Made by a program: the position numbers and the translations under genes. The notes below the pieces were generated by a model. It searched no databases. It had not been told where the DNA came from and was given only the letters and a program-made list of their open reading frames with translations. 64,000 nucleotides of DNA. It comes from Nakamurella lactea DSM 19367. GTDB lineage: Bacteria; Actinomycetota; Actinomycetes; Mycobacteriales; Nakamurellaceae. Position 1 is the stretch's first letter. Each line of letters begins with the position of its first letter. The stretch covers positions 124,001-188,000 of the forward strand of contig NZ_AUFT01000007.1 in the NCBI RefSeq assembly GCF_000426645.1. The letters are read 5' to 3'. Below, piece after piece: positions 1 through 8,376 of this stretch.

Positions 1-1650
1 ATGACACCCGAGCAACCCCGACCCGCCTCCGCACCGCTGATCGTCGCTATTGCCGAGCAGCTCGAGCGTGACCCGGCGCTGTCGGTGACCGTGGACGGAC
101 GCCGCTGGCGGCTCGACGAGCTCGACAGCCAAGCGCGGGCGTTGGCCGGGTCGTTCGCCCAGCGGGTCGTCCCCGGCGAGCGGATCGCGGTCATGGCCCG
201 CAACGGACGGCTCGCCCTGCTCACCTGGTGGGCCGCGACCTACTGCGGGGCATATCTGGTGCCGCTCAACGTGAACAACCGTGGTGCCATCGTCACTCAC
301 CAGCTCACGGACAGCGAGCCCGTCCTGCTGGTTGCGGAGTCCGAGTTCACCGAGGTGCTCGTCGAAGCGGTCGCCGACCTGCAGCCGGTACTGCCGTTCG
401 TGATCGGTGGCTCCGACAGCGTCGACGCGGTCCCGGGATACGCCGGCGAGGTTCTCGACTTCGACGCCCTTGTCGAGGCGGGGGATCCGGTGGTCCCGGA
501 CCTCGAGCTGGATCTCAGCGGCACCAGTCACCTGGTGTACACGGCGGGCACCACCGGCCCCTCGAAGGCGTGCCAGGTCAGTCACGGCTACGTCGCCAAC
601 ATGGCTCGGCAGATGCGGGAGAACCTGGAACGTACTGCGGCGGACCGGCTCTGGACAGCCATGCCGCTGTTCCACCTGTCGGCGATCGGCCATGTCGTCG
701 GTTCGCTCCAGTTGGGTTCCGAGATCACCATCGCCCGGCGGTTCTCGGTCTCCCGCTTCTGGGATGACGTATTGGCCGCAGACGCCACGATGGTCGCGCT
801 GATGGGCTCGATGTTGCCGATGATCGCCAGGGCGCCGGAGACGGAAAGCTCCCGGGCTGCGTACGGAAAGCTGCGGGCCGCGTCAGGCTCGCCGGTCACC
901 GAGGACCTCGCCCGGCAGTGGCAGGAGCGGTTCGGGGTGCAGCGCGTCGGGTCCGGTGCCTACGGGATGACCGAGGCGTGCCTGCTCACGATGACCCCGG
1001 CAGGTGAATACCGGGCGGGTTCGGCCGGCATGCTCAACGACTCGTTCGAGGTCCAGATCGTCGACGAGCGGGACAATCCGCTCCCGGTCGGGCAGATCGG
1101 CGAGATCGTCTGCCGGCCCAAGCTCCCGAACATCATGTTCACCGGATACTGGCGGCAGCCGGAGAAGTCACTGGAAGTGTTCCGCGGCCTGTGGTTCCAC
1201 TGCGGCGATTTCGGGCGGATGGATGCGGACGGCTACCTGTACTTCGTCGATCGGGGCAAGGACTACCTGCGGCGCGGCGGCGAGAACATCTCCAGCTACG
1301 AGATCGAGAGCATCGTCGCCCAGCACCCACAGGTGCGTGAGGCCGCAGTGCATGCAGTCTTCTCGCCACTGAACGAGGACGAGGTGAAGGTCACCGTGGT
1401 GGCAAACGACGACTCGACCCTCGACCCGGCTGAGCTGTTCGAGTGGATTCGTCCCCGGGTCCCGCGCTACGCGGTGCCGTCCCACATCGAGATCCGCGGC
1501 GAGCTGCCGAAGAACGCGGTCGGCCGGGTCCTCAAGCGCGAGCTGCGTGAACAGGGCGTCACCGCTGCCACCTGGTCAACGGATCCGCGGGCGCAGGAAG
1601 ACCGTGGCGCGGCGGTGCACAACGCGGTGGCGACGTCGGCGGGCGGGTGA
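1..1650 (+). CDS. Acyl-CoA synthetase, CaiC-like class I adenylate-forming enzyme
   Basis: Expected to activate a carboxylic acid to its CoA thioester through an acyl-adenylate in the cytoplasm. The ATP-binding loop YTAGTTGPSKA starts near residue 180, the adenylate motif GMTEACL lies near 322, the hinge region GGENISSYEIE near 427, and the catalytic-lysine region GRVLKREL near 508. The 549 residues are normal for the family. The ATG is base 1 of the window, so an upstream start cannot be excluded. The stop overlaps the start of the racemase gene by one base, which indicates co-translation. Crotonobetaine/carnitine-CoA ligase-like enzymes are the closest type I recognise; the substrate is not readable, but a branched acid needing C2 epimerisation fits the neighbour. 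Confidence 0.85.
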   Translation: MTPEQPRPASAPLIVAIAEQLERDPALSVTVDGRRWRLDELDSQARALAGSFAQRVVPGERIAVMARNGRLALLTWWAATYCGAYLVPLNVNNRGAIVTHQLTDSEPVLLVAESEFTEVLVEAVADLQPVLPFVIGGSDSVDAVPGYAGEVLDFDALVEAGDPVVPDLELDLSGTSHLVYTAGTTGPSKACQVSHGYVANMARQMRENLERTAADRLWTAMPLFHLSAIGHVVGSLQLGSEITIARRFSVSRFWDDVLAADATMVALMGSMLPMIARAPETESSRAAYGKLRAASGSPVTEDLARQWQERFGVQRVGSGAYGMTEACLLTMTPAGEYRAGSAGMLNDSFEVQIVDERDNPLPVGQIGEIVCRPKLPNIMFTGYWRQPEKSLEVFRGLWFHCGDFGRMDADGYLYFVDRGKDYLRRGGENISSYEIESIVAQHPQVREAAVHAVFSPLNEDEVKVTVVANDDSTLDPAELFEWIRPRVPRYAVPSHIEIRGELPKNAVGRVLKRELREQGVTAATWSTDPRAQEDRGAAVHNAVATSAGG

Positions 1651-2738
1651 TGTCCGTCGGCGCGCTGGCCGGGGTGAACGTCGTCGAGCTGGCCGGGCAG
1701 GGGCCGGGATCCTTCGCCGCGATGATGCTGGCCGATCACGGCGCCGAGGTGATCAGGGTCGACCCACCGCCGGGCCGGCAGCCCCCGGGCGCGGCCAATC
1801 CGATCAATCGCGGGCGCCAGTCGGTCCAGCTGGATCTGAAGTCAGACCAGGGTCGCCGGGAGTTGCTGTCGCTGCTGGACACCGCCGATGTGCTGATCGA
1901 CCCGTTCCGACCGGGGGTCCTTGAGCGGCTCGGCCTGGTCCCCGACGAGTTGCAGGCGAGGTGCCCGCGGCTGGTGATCGGCCGGATGAGCGGCTGGGGC
2001 CAGACCGGTCCGGACAGCGGAGCGGCGGGCCATGACATCAACTTCATCAGTGTGTCGGGGGTATTGGGCACCATCGGCACCGTTGACAGCGGTCCGGTGA
2101 TCCCACTGATGTATCTGGGCGATTTCGGCGGCGGCGGCATGGTGCTGGCCTTCGGGGTGCTCGCCGCACTGATCGAACGGAGTACCTCCGGCCGCGGTCA
2201 GCTGATCGACGCATCGATGATGGACGGCAGCAATCTGCTCACGGTCGCCCTCCGCGGGTTGGCCGCCCGCGGCGCCTGGGCGGAGCAGCGCGGCGTCAAC
2301 TTCCTGGACTCGGGCTCCCATTACTACCAGACCTACCGGACCGCTGACGGTGGCTACATGGCGGTCGGCGCGATCGAGCCGCAGTTCTACCAGCGCTTTC
2401 TGGCCTGCCTGGGGATCGCTGACGGGGAGCTCGGTGAACAGAACGACCCGGCCGGCTGGCCGGCCGCCAAGCAGCGCATCGCCGACATCTTCGCCGGCCG
2501 GACCAGGCTGGAGTGGGAGAGGATCTTCGAAGGTCAGGATGCGTGCGTCACACCGGTTCTCGGCCTTGACGAGTCGAGCGACCATCGGCAGATGCGGGCA
2601 CGCAACGCCATCGTGGACGTCGCCGGGGTGGCCCAGCCGGCACCGGCGCCGCGGTTCTCCAGGACTCCGGCACCGGCGTTGAGCGCCCCGCCCGTCCCCG
2701 GACAGCACAACGACCGGATCCGGTCCGACCCGTCATAG
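1650..2738 (+). CDS. mcr: Alpha-methylacyl-CoA racemase (family III CoA-transferase fold)
   Basis: Predicted to epimerise the 2-methyl centre of branched acyl-CoA thioesters so that a stereospecific acyl-CoA dehydrogenase can act. The N-terminus (VVELAGQGPGSFAAMMLADH) is typical of AMACR/MCR enzymes. Three residues fall with the exact spacing of the M. tuberculosis MCR catalytic set (His126, Asp156, Glu241): His128 in AGHDIN, Asp158 in GDFGGGG and Glu243 in AIEPQFY. This argues for racemase rather than CoA-transferase activity. ATG 1650 overlaps the preceding stop; GTG 1647 is an in-frame alternative. In sterol catabolism this enzyme handles C25 epimers. About 150 bases with an operator and promoter follow. 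Confidence 0.88.
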   Translation: MSVGALAGVNVVELAGQGPGSFAAMMLADHGAEVIRVDPPPGRQPPGAANPINRGRQSVQLDLKSDQGRRELLSLLDTADVLIDPFRPGVLERLGLVPDELQARCPRLVIGRMSGWGQTGPDSGAAGHDINFISVSGVLGTIGTVDSGPVIPLMYLGDFGGGGMVLAFGVLAALIERSTSGRGQLIDASMMDGSNLLTVALRGLAARGAWAEQRGVNFLDSGSHYYQTYRTADGGYMAVGAIEPQFYQRFLACLGIADGELGEQNDPAGWPAAKQRIADIFAGRTRLEWERIFEGQDACVTPVLGLDESSDHRQMRARNAIVDVAGVAQPAPAPRFSRTPAPALSAPPVPGQHNDRIRSDPS

Positions 2739-2781
2739 GACGATGCCGGCCGGTCCTGCCCAACAAGTTCGCCCGGCACCC

Positions 2782-2810
2782 TTGACCGTTCGACAGCGCC
2801 TGGCTAGCCT
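2782..2810 (+). promoter_or_regulatory. Promoter of the igr-like operon
   Basis: TTGACC at 2782-2787, a 17-base spacer and TAGCCT at 2805-2810 form a sigma-70/SigA-like promoter. The -10 element ends one base before the KstR2-like palindrome, so a repressor there would cover the expected transcription start. The same arrangement recurs at 29212 and, on the other strand, at 37740. Confidence 0.6.
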
Positions 2811-2828
2811 CAACCAAGCGCTTGCTTG
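2811..2828. promoter_or_regulatory. KstR2-like operator, box 1
   Basis: CAACCAAGCGCTTGCTTG is an 18-bp palindrome. It contains ACCAAGCGCTTGCT, a full match to the published KstR2 motif AnCAAGnnCTTGnT. It lies between the -10 element and the start of the FadD17-like gene at 2886. Binding by the regulator encoded at 63379-63963 is inference. Confidence 0.75.
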
Positions 2829-2885
2829 ATAGCATGTCCGTGAGATAGCTCGCACCGCAGCGACGAGATTTCTGGAGGTCCAGCG

Positions 2886-4598
2886 TTGGCCACATTCGCC
2901 GAGATCGTGCGGTCACGCGCGGCCGACGACCAGACCGGTCTGAAGTTCGAGGACCAGTCGTGGACGTGGTCCGAATTGGTGGCCGAGAGCGCCGTCAGAG
3001 CTGCGGCGGTGCAGCAGTTCGTCCCGACGGATCGGCAACTGCATGTCGGGGTGCTGCTGGAGAACACGCCGGACTTCGTCTTCTGGATCGCCGCCGCTGC
3101 CCTGTCCGGAGCCGTCGTCGTCGGCATCAACCCGACCCGCCGCGGTGACGAACTTGCTCGCGACATCCGGCACACCGACTGCGATCTGATCATCACCGAG
3201 GACCGGCTGGCACACCTGCTCGACGGCATCGACCACGGAGTACCGGCCGACAAGGTGCTGAACGTCGACTCCGCCGGCTACCTGGCACTGCTCGAGCCGC
3301 ACCGCGGCGCAGCGCTGCCGACGACCAGCCCCGACCCTGATGCCATCCTGTTGCTGCTGTTCAGCTCCGGGTCCACCGGTGCACCGAAGGCGGTGATCTG
3401 CTCGCAGGGCCGGCTCGGCATGCTGGCCGAAACGCTCACCGTGCGCACCGAGCTGAGCCGGGAATCGGTGTCGTACATGAGCATGCCGCTGTTCCACGGG
3501 AACTCGGCGATGATGAACCTGGCTCCCGCGACCTTCGTCGGTGCGACCGTCTGCCTCGCCCGCAAGTTCTCCGCCTCCGGATTCGTCCGGGACGTTCACC
3601 GCTTCCGGGCCACCTACGCCAACTACGTGGGCCGGGCACTGTCCTACGTGCTCGCCCAACCACTCGACGAACGGGACGCCGCGAGTTCGCTGTCGCTGGT
3701 CGTCGGCACCGAAGCCTCCGCCGCGGATGCCGAGCGATTTGCCGCGCGGTTCGGCTGCCGGGTCTCCGAGGGATACGGGCTGAGCGAGGGGGTGCTGCGG
3801 ATCAACCGCACCGCCGAGTCGCCCTCCGACGCGCTCGGGCTACCGGTCGGCGGTGCGGACGCACGGGTGCTGAACGAGACCACCGGCCATGAGTGCCCGC
3901 CGGCCGAGTGCGATGAGCAGGGCCGGCTACTCAATGCCCCGGAAGCCATCGGGCAGATCGTCGCGATGGGTATGGCGCATCTGTTCGAGGGCTACTACAA
4001 CAATCCAGGGGCGATGGCGGATCGGATCCGGGGCACCGACTTCTGGACCGGCGACCTGGCCTATCGGGACGCGGCCGGGCAATTCTTCTTCGCCGGCAGG
4101 TCGAACGACTGGCTGCGGGTGGACAGCGAGAACTTCGCCGCCGCCCCGGTGGAACGCATCCTCGAGCGTTGGGACGCGGTCGCGGTGGCCCTGGTCTACG
4201 CCGTCCCCGACCCGCGGACCGGCGACCAGGTGATGTGCACCCTGCAGATGCAACCGGGGCAGCAGTTCGAGCCCGACGCCTTCGTCGAGTTCCTCGACCA
4301 GCAGGCGGATATGGGCACCAAATGGCGGCCCCGCTTCGTCCGGGTCGTTGAGCAGGTGCCGACCACCGGCAACAGTAAGGTCGCCAAGACCGTACTGCGG
4401 CAGACCGCTTGGGCCACCGGCGATCCGCTCTACTGGCGTGCCTCAACTGAACGCGATCTTCGCCGGCTGACGCGCGCCGATCTCGACGCTCTCGAGCAGG
4501 AGTTCGCCGACCACGGCCGCACCGCTTTGCTCCCGACACCGCGCGGTTCAGAAGACGACGGCGCGGCCATTCACCGAGAGGACTCGAATGTTTCTTGA
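2886..4598 (+). CDS. Acyl-CoA synthetase, FadD17-like
   Basis: Likely activates a steroid side-chain carboxylate to the CoA ester. The ATP loop FSSGSTGAPKA is near residue 159, the adenylate motif GYGLSEG near 296, and the family-typical RVDSENFAAAPVE replaces the usual GGEN motif near 411; NSKVAKTVLR near 495 carries the acyl-transfer region. The KFSASGF and NYVG stretches are shared with the second copy at 22706 and, as I remember it, with mycobacterial FadD17. The start is TTG 2886, chosen because GGAGG lies seven bases upstream and no better codon fits. It is the first gene after operator box 1 and overlaps the next gene by 11 bases. Confidence 0.85.
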   Translation: MATFAEIVRSRAADDQTGLKFEDQSWTWSELVAESAVRAAAVQQFVPTDRQLHVGVLLENTPDFVFWIAAAALSGAVVVGINPTRRGDELARDIRHTDCDLIITEDRLAHLLDGIDHGVPADKVLNVDSAGYLALLEPHRGAALPTTSPDPDAILLLLFSSGSTGAPKAVICSQGRLGMLAETLTVRTELSRESVSYMSMPLFHGNSAMMNLAPATFVGATVCLARKFSASGFVRDVHRFRATYANYVGRALSYVLAQPLDERDAASSLSLVVGTEASAADAERFAARFGCRVSEGYGLSEGVLRINRTAESPSDALGLPVGGADARVLNETTGHECPPAECDEQGRLLNAPEAIGQIVAMGMAHLFEGYYNNPGAMADRIRGTDFWTGDLAYRDAAGQFFFAGRSNDWLRVDSENFAAAPVERILERWDAVAVALVYAVPDPRTGDQVMCTLQMQPGQQFEPDAFVEFLDQQADMGTKWRPRFVRVVEQVPTTGNSKVAKTVLRQTAWATGDPLYWRASTERDLRRLTRADLDALEQEFADHGRTALLPTPRGSEDDGAAIHREDSNVS

Positions 4599-5772
4599 GT
4601 ACACCCCGCAGCAGCAGGAGCTGAGCCGGGAGTTGCGCGCGTACTTCGCCGCCCTGCTCACGCCTGACGTCCGCGAGGCACTCGGCGGTACGAACGAGGA
4701 TCGGCCCGCCTTCCGGGAGGTGATCCGGCAGATCGGCAAGGATGGCTGGCTCGGCCTCGGCTGGCCCACCGAATACGGTGGGCAGGGCCGGCCGGCGATC
4801 GACCAGTACATCCTGTTCGACGAGATCAACCGGGCCCAGGCACCGTTCCCGTTCGTCACCATCAACAACATCGGTCCGATGCTGCAGCGATTCGGCACGC
4901 CGGAGCAGAAGAAGAAGTACCTGCCGGGCATGCTGACCGGCGACGTCATCTTCGCCATCGGCTACAGCGAGCCGGAGGCCGGCACGGACCTGGCGTCGTT
5001 GCGGACCCCAGCGGTGCTGGTGGACGACGAATGGGTCATCAACGGCAACAAGGTGTTCACCAGCGCCGCCGCACTGGCGGACTACGTGTGGGTGGCAGCC
5101 AGGACGGATCCCGAGGCGCCGAAGCACAAGGGCATCACCATCCTGATCGTGCCGACCTCGGACCCCGGGTTCAGCTCGACTCCGATCGCCACCTCCGGAA
5201 TCACCCACACCAACGCGTCGTACTACAACGACGTCCGCGTCCCGGCCGCCAGCGTGGTCGGCGAGGTGAACGGTGGCTGGAAGATGATCACCTCCCAGCT
5301 CGGCCACGAACGCGTCGGCCTGGCCGCGATGGGCGGCCGTACCGAACAGCTGTGGAGCGATGTCGCCGACTGGGCCCGCAGCACCGAGGTGGGCGGCCGT
5401 CGGGTGATCGACCAGCCGTGGACCCGCACCGACCTGGCCCGCAGCTACGCCCAGCTGGAGGCGATGCGGCTGCTGAACTGGAAGCTCGCGGTGGTCGGCG
5501 AGAACGAGAACCCTTCGCCGGCAGCGGCTTCGGTCTCCAAGGTCTACGGCACCGAGACGCACGACCGGGTCTGTCGGGCGCTGGTGACCGTCGGTGGGGC
5601 ACTGGCGACGCGCCGCCCCGGGGCGCCCGATGCGGTGTTGGGCGGACAGCTCGAGTCCTACACCCGTGGCTCATACATCAATACCTTCGGCGGTGGCACC
5701 AACGAGGTGCTGCGCGACATGATCGCGGTGTCCGGTCTCGGCATGCCGCGGGCGAAACGGGCGACGAAATGA
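4588..5772 (+). CDS. Acyl-CoA dehydrogenase, large subunit of a ChsE-type heteromer (FadE26/FadE29-like)
   Basis: FAD enzyme predicted to desaturate a steroid side-chain acyl-CoA at C2-C3. The N-terminus YTPQQQELSRELRAYFA, the block LGLGWPTEYGGQG and the flavin-contact stretch YSEPEAGTDLAS (near residue 127) are those of the ChsE2/ChsE4 subunit type. The C-terminal GGGTNEVLRDMIA is the conserved ACAD tail. The 394 residues are full length. In mycobacteria such subunits work as alpha2beta2 with a shorter partner, and the obvious partner is encoded at 6773-7882. ATG 4588 lies inside the end of the ligase gene, and the stop overlaps the next start (ATGA). Confidence 0.87.
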   Translation: MFLEYTPQQQELSRELRAYFAALLTPDVREALGGTNEDRPAFREVIRQIGKDGWLGLGWPTEYGGQGRPAIDQYILFDEINRAQAPFPFVTINNIGPMLQRFGTPEQKKKYLPGMLTGDVIFAIGYSEPEAGTDLASLRTPAVLVDDEWVINGNKVFTSAAALADYVWVAARTDPEAPKHKGITILIVPTSDPGFSSTPIATSGITHTNASYYNDVRVPAASVVGEVNGGWKMITSQLGHERVGLAAMGGRTEQLWSDVADWARSTEVGGRRVIDQPWTRTDLARSYAQLEAMRLLNWKLAVVGENENPSPAAASVSKVYGTETHDRVCRALVTVGGALATRRPGAPDAVLGGQLESYTRGSYINTFGGGTNEVLRDMIAVSGLGMPRAKRATK

Positions 5773-6773
5773 GCGCCACCACGCAGCAGCGGCCGGCGGC
5801 CGGCCCGGACGCCGAGGAGTTCCTGACCCAACTGCGCACCTTCGTCGGCCAGCAGGCCACCCCGGTGCGGTACGCCCAGGATGCGGTGAACCCGGCGATG
5901 ATCCGGCACTTCGTGGAGGCGATGGGTGACGAGAACCCCGTCTACACCGACGAAACCGCCGCCAGGTCGACCGGTCGGTCCGGCATCGTCGCGCCGCCGC
6001 CGATGCTGTCCAGCTGGCTGATGGTGGGTTACAAGGCGCACACGGCCGCGGCCGAGCACGGGGCCCCGGATTCCCCGATGACCCGGTTGCTGAACCTGCT
6101 CGGCGACGCCGGATACGTCGGCGTGGTCGCCACGAATGACGAGCAGGAGTACGTCCGCGAGCTGCGGATCGGAGACCGGCTCAAGATGACAGCGGTGATC
6201 GAGGACGTCTCACCGAGGAAGGTGACCGGCCTGGGTGCCGGACACTTCATCACCACGTTGCGCACGTACACCGACGCGGACGATCAGGTGGTGGCGCGGC
6301 AGCGATTCCGGATCTTGCGTTTCGACCCGACCGTCACCAAGAGCTCGGGGCAGCCGGCGGCCGCCGACCCGGGGCTGCGGCACCGGCCGTTCGTGATGCG
6401 GGACAACCAGTTCTGGTTCGATGCTGCGCGGGAGCGGCGACTGGTGATCCAGACCTGCAGTGACTGCGGCCAACTGCGTCACCCGCCAGGGCCGAGCTGC
6501 CCACAGTGCGGATCCTTCGCCTGGCACGAGACCGCTGCGGCCGGTAGGGGAACCGTGCACAGCTACGTGACCAGCCACCATCCGAAGGCACCGGGCTACG
6601 ACTACCCGCTGACCGTGCTGCTGGTCGACCTCGAGGAAGGCACCAGGCTGGTCGCCGACTACTCGGGCGACCCGGAGACGGTCCGTGTCGGGCTGCCGGT
6701 TGAGGTCGACTGGCTGGACTACGGCGGCGACGTGACCCTTCCCCGATTCCGCAACCGCGAGGAGCAGAGCTGA
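5769..6773 (+). CDS. chsH2: ChsH2-like bifunctional protein: MaoC-type hydratase domain plus DUF35
   Basis: The N-terminal half (about residues 15-190) is a FAS1-like/MaoC hotdog domain. The C-terminal part (about 205-334) is DUF35, with a zinc ribbon C-x2-C-x10-C-x2-C starting near residue 229 and an OB fold after it. This is the domain order of M. tuberculosis ChsH2 (Rv3542c). There the hotdog part pairs with ChsH1 to hydrate the enoyl-CoA, and the DUF35 part binds the Ltp2 aldolase. Partner genes chsH1-like and ltp2-like follow in the same operon. The frame runs open much further upstream, but ATG 5769 overlaps the previous stop as ATGA and matches the domain boundary. Confidence 0.9.
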   Translation: MSATTQQRPAAGPDAEEFLTQLRTFVGQQATPVRYAQDAVNPAMIRHFVEAMGDENPVYTDETAARSTGRSGIVAPPPMLSSWLMVGYKAHTAAAEHGAPDSPMTRLLNLLGDAGYVGVVATNDEQEYVRELRIGDRLKMTAVIEDVSPRKVTGLGAGHFITTLRTYTDADDQVVARQRFRILRFDPTVTKSSGQPAAADPGLRHRPFVMRDNQFWFDAARERRLVIQTCSDCGQLRHPPGPSCPQCGSFAWHETAAAGRGTVHSYVTSHHPKAPGYDYPLTVLLVDLEEGTRLVADYSGDPETVRVGLPVEVDWLDYGGDVTLPRFRNREEQS

Positions 6774-7882
6774 TGGATTTCCACCTGTCGGAGGATCAGA
6801 AGGCGGTCCGCGACCTCGCTGCCGGCGTGTTCGCCCGGCACGCAGACCCGTTGCGGCTGCCCGACATCGAGTCCACCGAGGATCGGTTCGACCGGGTGCT
6901 GTGGCAGCAGCTGGCCGAGGCCGGTGTTTTGGGCCTGGCCATCGACGAGCAGCACGGCGGCGCCGGACTCGGGCTGCAGGAGCTCGCCATGGTGTTGCCC
7001 GAGCAGGGCCGCACCCTCGGGACCGTTCCGTTGTGGGAGACGGTGATCGGCGGCGCGCTGCCGCTGATCCGCTACGGAACCCAGGAGCAGCAGGCACAAT
7101 GGCTGCCGAGGATCGCCGACGGGTCGGCGGTGCTGACCGTTGCCCTGGAACCGATCGGAGCCGCCCGCCCGTGGCGGACGTCCGTCAGCGCCTCCGGAGA
7201 TGACGGCGGTTGGGCACTGACCGGTACCGCCGTCGGCGTCCCGGCCGGGCACCTGGCCGAGGCCATCGTGGTGCCGGCGACCACCGATGCGGGCATCGAG
7301 CTCTTCCTGGTGCGCACCGACCAGTCGCCGGTCGGTCGGCAGCGCTACGAGCGCACCGACCGAGGCATCGCGGTGGATCTGGAACTGGCCGGAGCGGCTG
7401 CCGAGCGACTCGCCGGTGGCCCGCAGGACGACCGGCTCGACTGGCTGCTGCGGCAGTGCTGGATCGCGTTGGCCGGCCTGCAGGTCGGCATCAGCCAGTC
7501 GGCGGTCCGGCAGGCGGCCGAGTACACCTCGATGCGTCACCAGTTCGGAGTTCCGCTGGCCACCTTCCAGGCGGTGGCGCACCAGGCGGCCGATTGCCAC
7601 ATCGACACCGAGGCAATGGAAGTAACGTTCCTGAACGCGGTGTGGCGTGAGGCCACCGGTCGGGACGCCGGAGCAGCGGCACACGTCGCGCAGTGGTGGG
7701 CGTCCGAGGCAGGCGACCGGGTGGCCAGGACCGTGCAGCACCTGCACGGTGGGCTGGGGGCGGACGTCACCTACCCGATCCACCGGTACATGCTCTGGAC
7801 CACGCAGCTGGCGAACACCCTCGGGTCGGCGTCCTGGCACCTTCAGCAGCTGTCCGATCAGATCGCGGAGTCGGCCGCATGA
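6773..7882 (+). CDS. Acyl-CoA dehydrogenase, small ChsE-type subunit (FadE27/FadE28-like)
   Basis: The 369-residue protein starts FHLSEDQKAVRDLAAGVFARH and continues with LGLAIDEQHGGAGLG, features of the short, divergent subunits of steroid acyl-CoA dehydrogenases. The C-terminal HLHGGLGADVTYPIHRY is the family's subunit-contact and substrate motif. The central beta domain is shortened and lacks the strong flavin-contact motif seen in the partner at 4588, as expected for a heteromeric pair that shares FAD sites. The start overlaps the preceding stop. Interrupting the pair with the hydratase gene differs from the adjacent order fadE28-fadE29 in mycobacteria. Confidence 0.85.
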   Translation: MDFHLSEDQKAVRDLAAGVFARHADPLRLPDIESTEDRFDRVLWQQLAEAGVLGLAIDEQHGGAGLGLQELAMVLPEQGRTLGTVPLWETVIGGALPLIRYGTQEQQAQWLPRIADGSAVLTVALEPIGAARPWRTSVSASGDDGGWALTGTAVGVPAGHLAEAIVVPATTDAGIELFLVRTDQSPVGRQRYERTDRGIAVDLELAGAAAERLAGGPQDDRLDWLLRQCWIALAGLQVGISQSAVRQAAEYTSMRHQFGVPLATFQAVAHQAADCHIDTEAMEVTFLNAVWREATGRDAGAAAHVAQWWASEAGDRVARTVQHLHGGLGADVTYPIHRYMLWTTQLANTLGSASWHLQQLSDQIAESAA

Positions 7883-8376
7883 CCGGCACCACCGGACGTA
7901 CCGCAGCGGCCGTATCGGTCGGGGACGCGTTGCCGGAGCTGGCGATCCCGTTGACCCGATCGCTGATCGTCGCCGGCGCGCTGGCCACCAGGGACTACGA
8001 GAACGTGCACCACGATCCGCAGGGCGCGATCGACCGCGGGACTCCGGATGTGTACATGAGCATCAACAACACCAACGGTCTGGTCGGCCGCTTCGTCACC
8101 GATTGGACGGGCCCTGGTGCCTTCATCACCAAACTGTCCACCCGCCTCGGGGTACCGAACTTTCCTGGCGACACCATGACGCTGGCCGGTGAGGTGGTCG
8201 GCAAGCAGGACAACCTGATCGAGATCTCCGTCCGCGGCACGAACGGTGCCGGCTCTCACGTGGTGTCGCAGGTCAGCGTCCGGCTGCCCGACACCGCAGC
8301 GCCCGACACCGCAGCGCCCGACACCACAGCGCCCGATAGTGCAGCGCCCGATAATGCAGCGGAGGCGACCCGATGA
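7879..8376 (+). CDS. chsH1: ChsH1-like MaoC enoyl-CoA hydratase subunit
   Basis: Hotdog-fold hydratase subunit predicted to add water to the side-chain enoyl-CoA together with the ChsH2-like protein. The segment DYENVHHDPQGA, near residue 40, carries the Asp and His of the R-hydratase catalytic motif. The core ends near residue 135, followed by a low-complexity tail of five PDTAA-type repeats (residues 137-161) that is not part of the fold. ATG 7879 overlaps the previous stop (ATGA); the upstream in-frame extension is a shadow of the dehydrogenase gene. At 165 residues it is longer than usual only because of the tail. Confidence 0.87.
   Translation: MTGTTGRTAAAVSVGDALPELAIPLTRSLIVAGALATRDYENVHHDPQGAIDRGTPDVYMSINNTNGLVGRFVTDWTGPGAFITKLSTRLGVPNFPGDTMTLAGEVVGKQDNLIEISVRGTNGAGSHVVSQVSVRLPDTAAPDTAAPDTTAPDSAAPDNAAEATR
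8287..8361 (+). repeat. Five tandem 15-base units encoding a PDTAA tail
   Basis: Five adjacent 15-base units of the form cccgacaccgcagcg begin at 8287, 8302, 8317, 8332 and 8347. Units 1 and 2 are identical; units 3 to 5 have drifted (PDTTA, PDSAA, PDNAA). They lie in frame at the 3' end of the chsH1-like gene, just before the aldolase start. Confidence 0.95.

Noticed and set aside
1650-2738. IpdA/IpdB-type or CaiB-type CoA-transferase
   Set aside because: The His128/Asp158/Glu243 set has the exact spacing of alpha-methylacyl-CoA racemase, and the GHDINF and GDFGGGG blocks are racemase-specific.
3931-5562. 543-codon open frame on the minus strand
   Set aside because: Antisense shadow of the FadD17-like and dehydrogenase genes; no motif or ribosome site.
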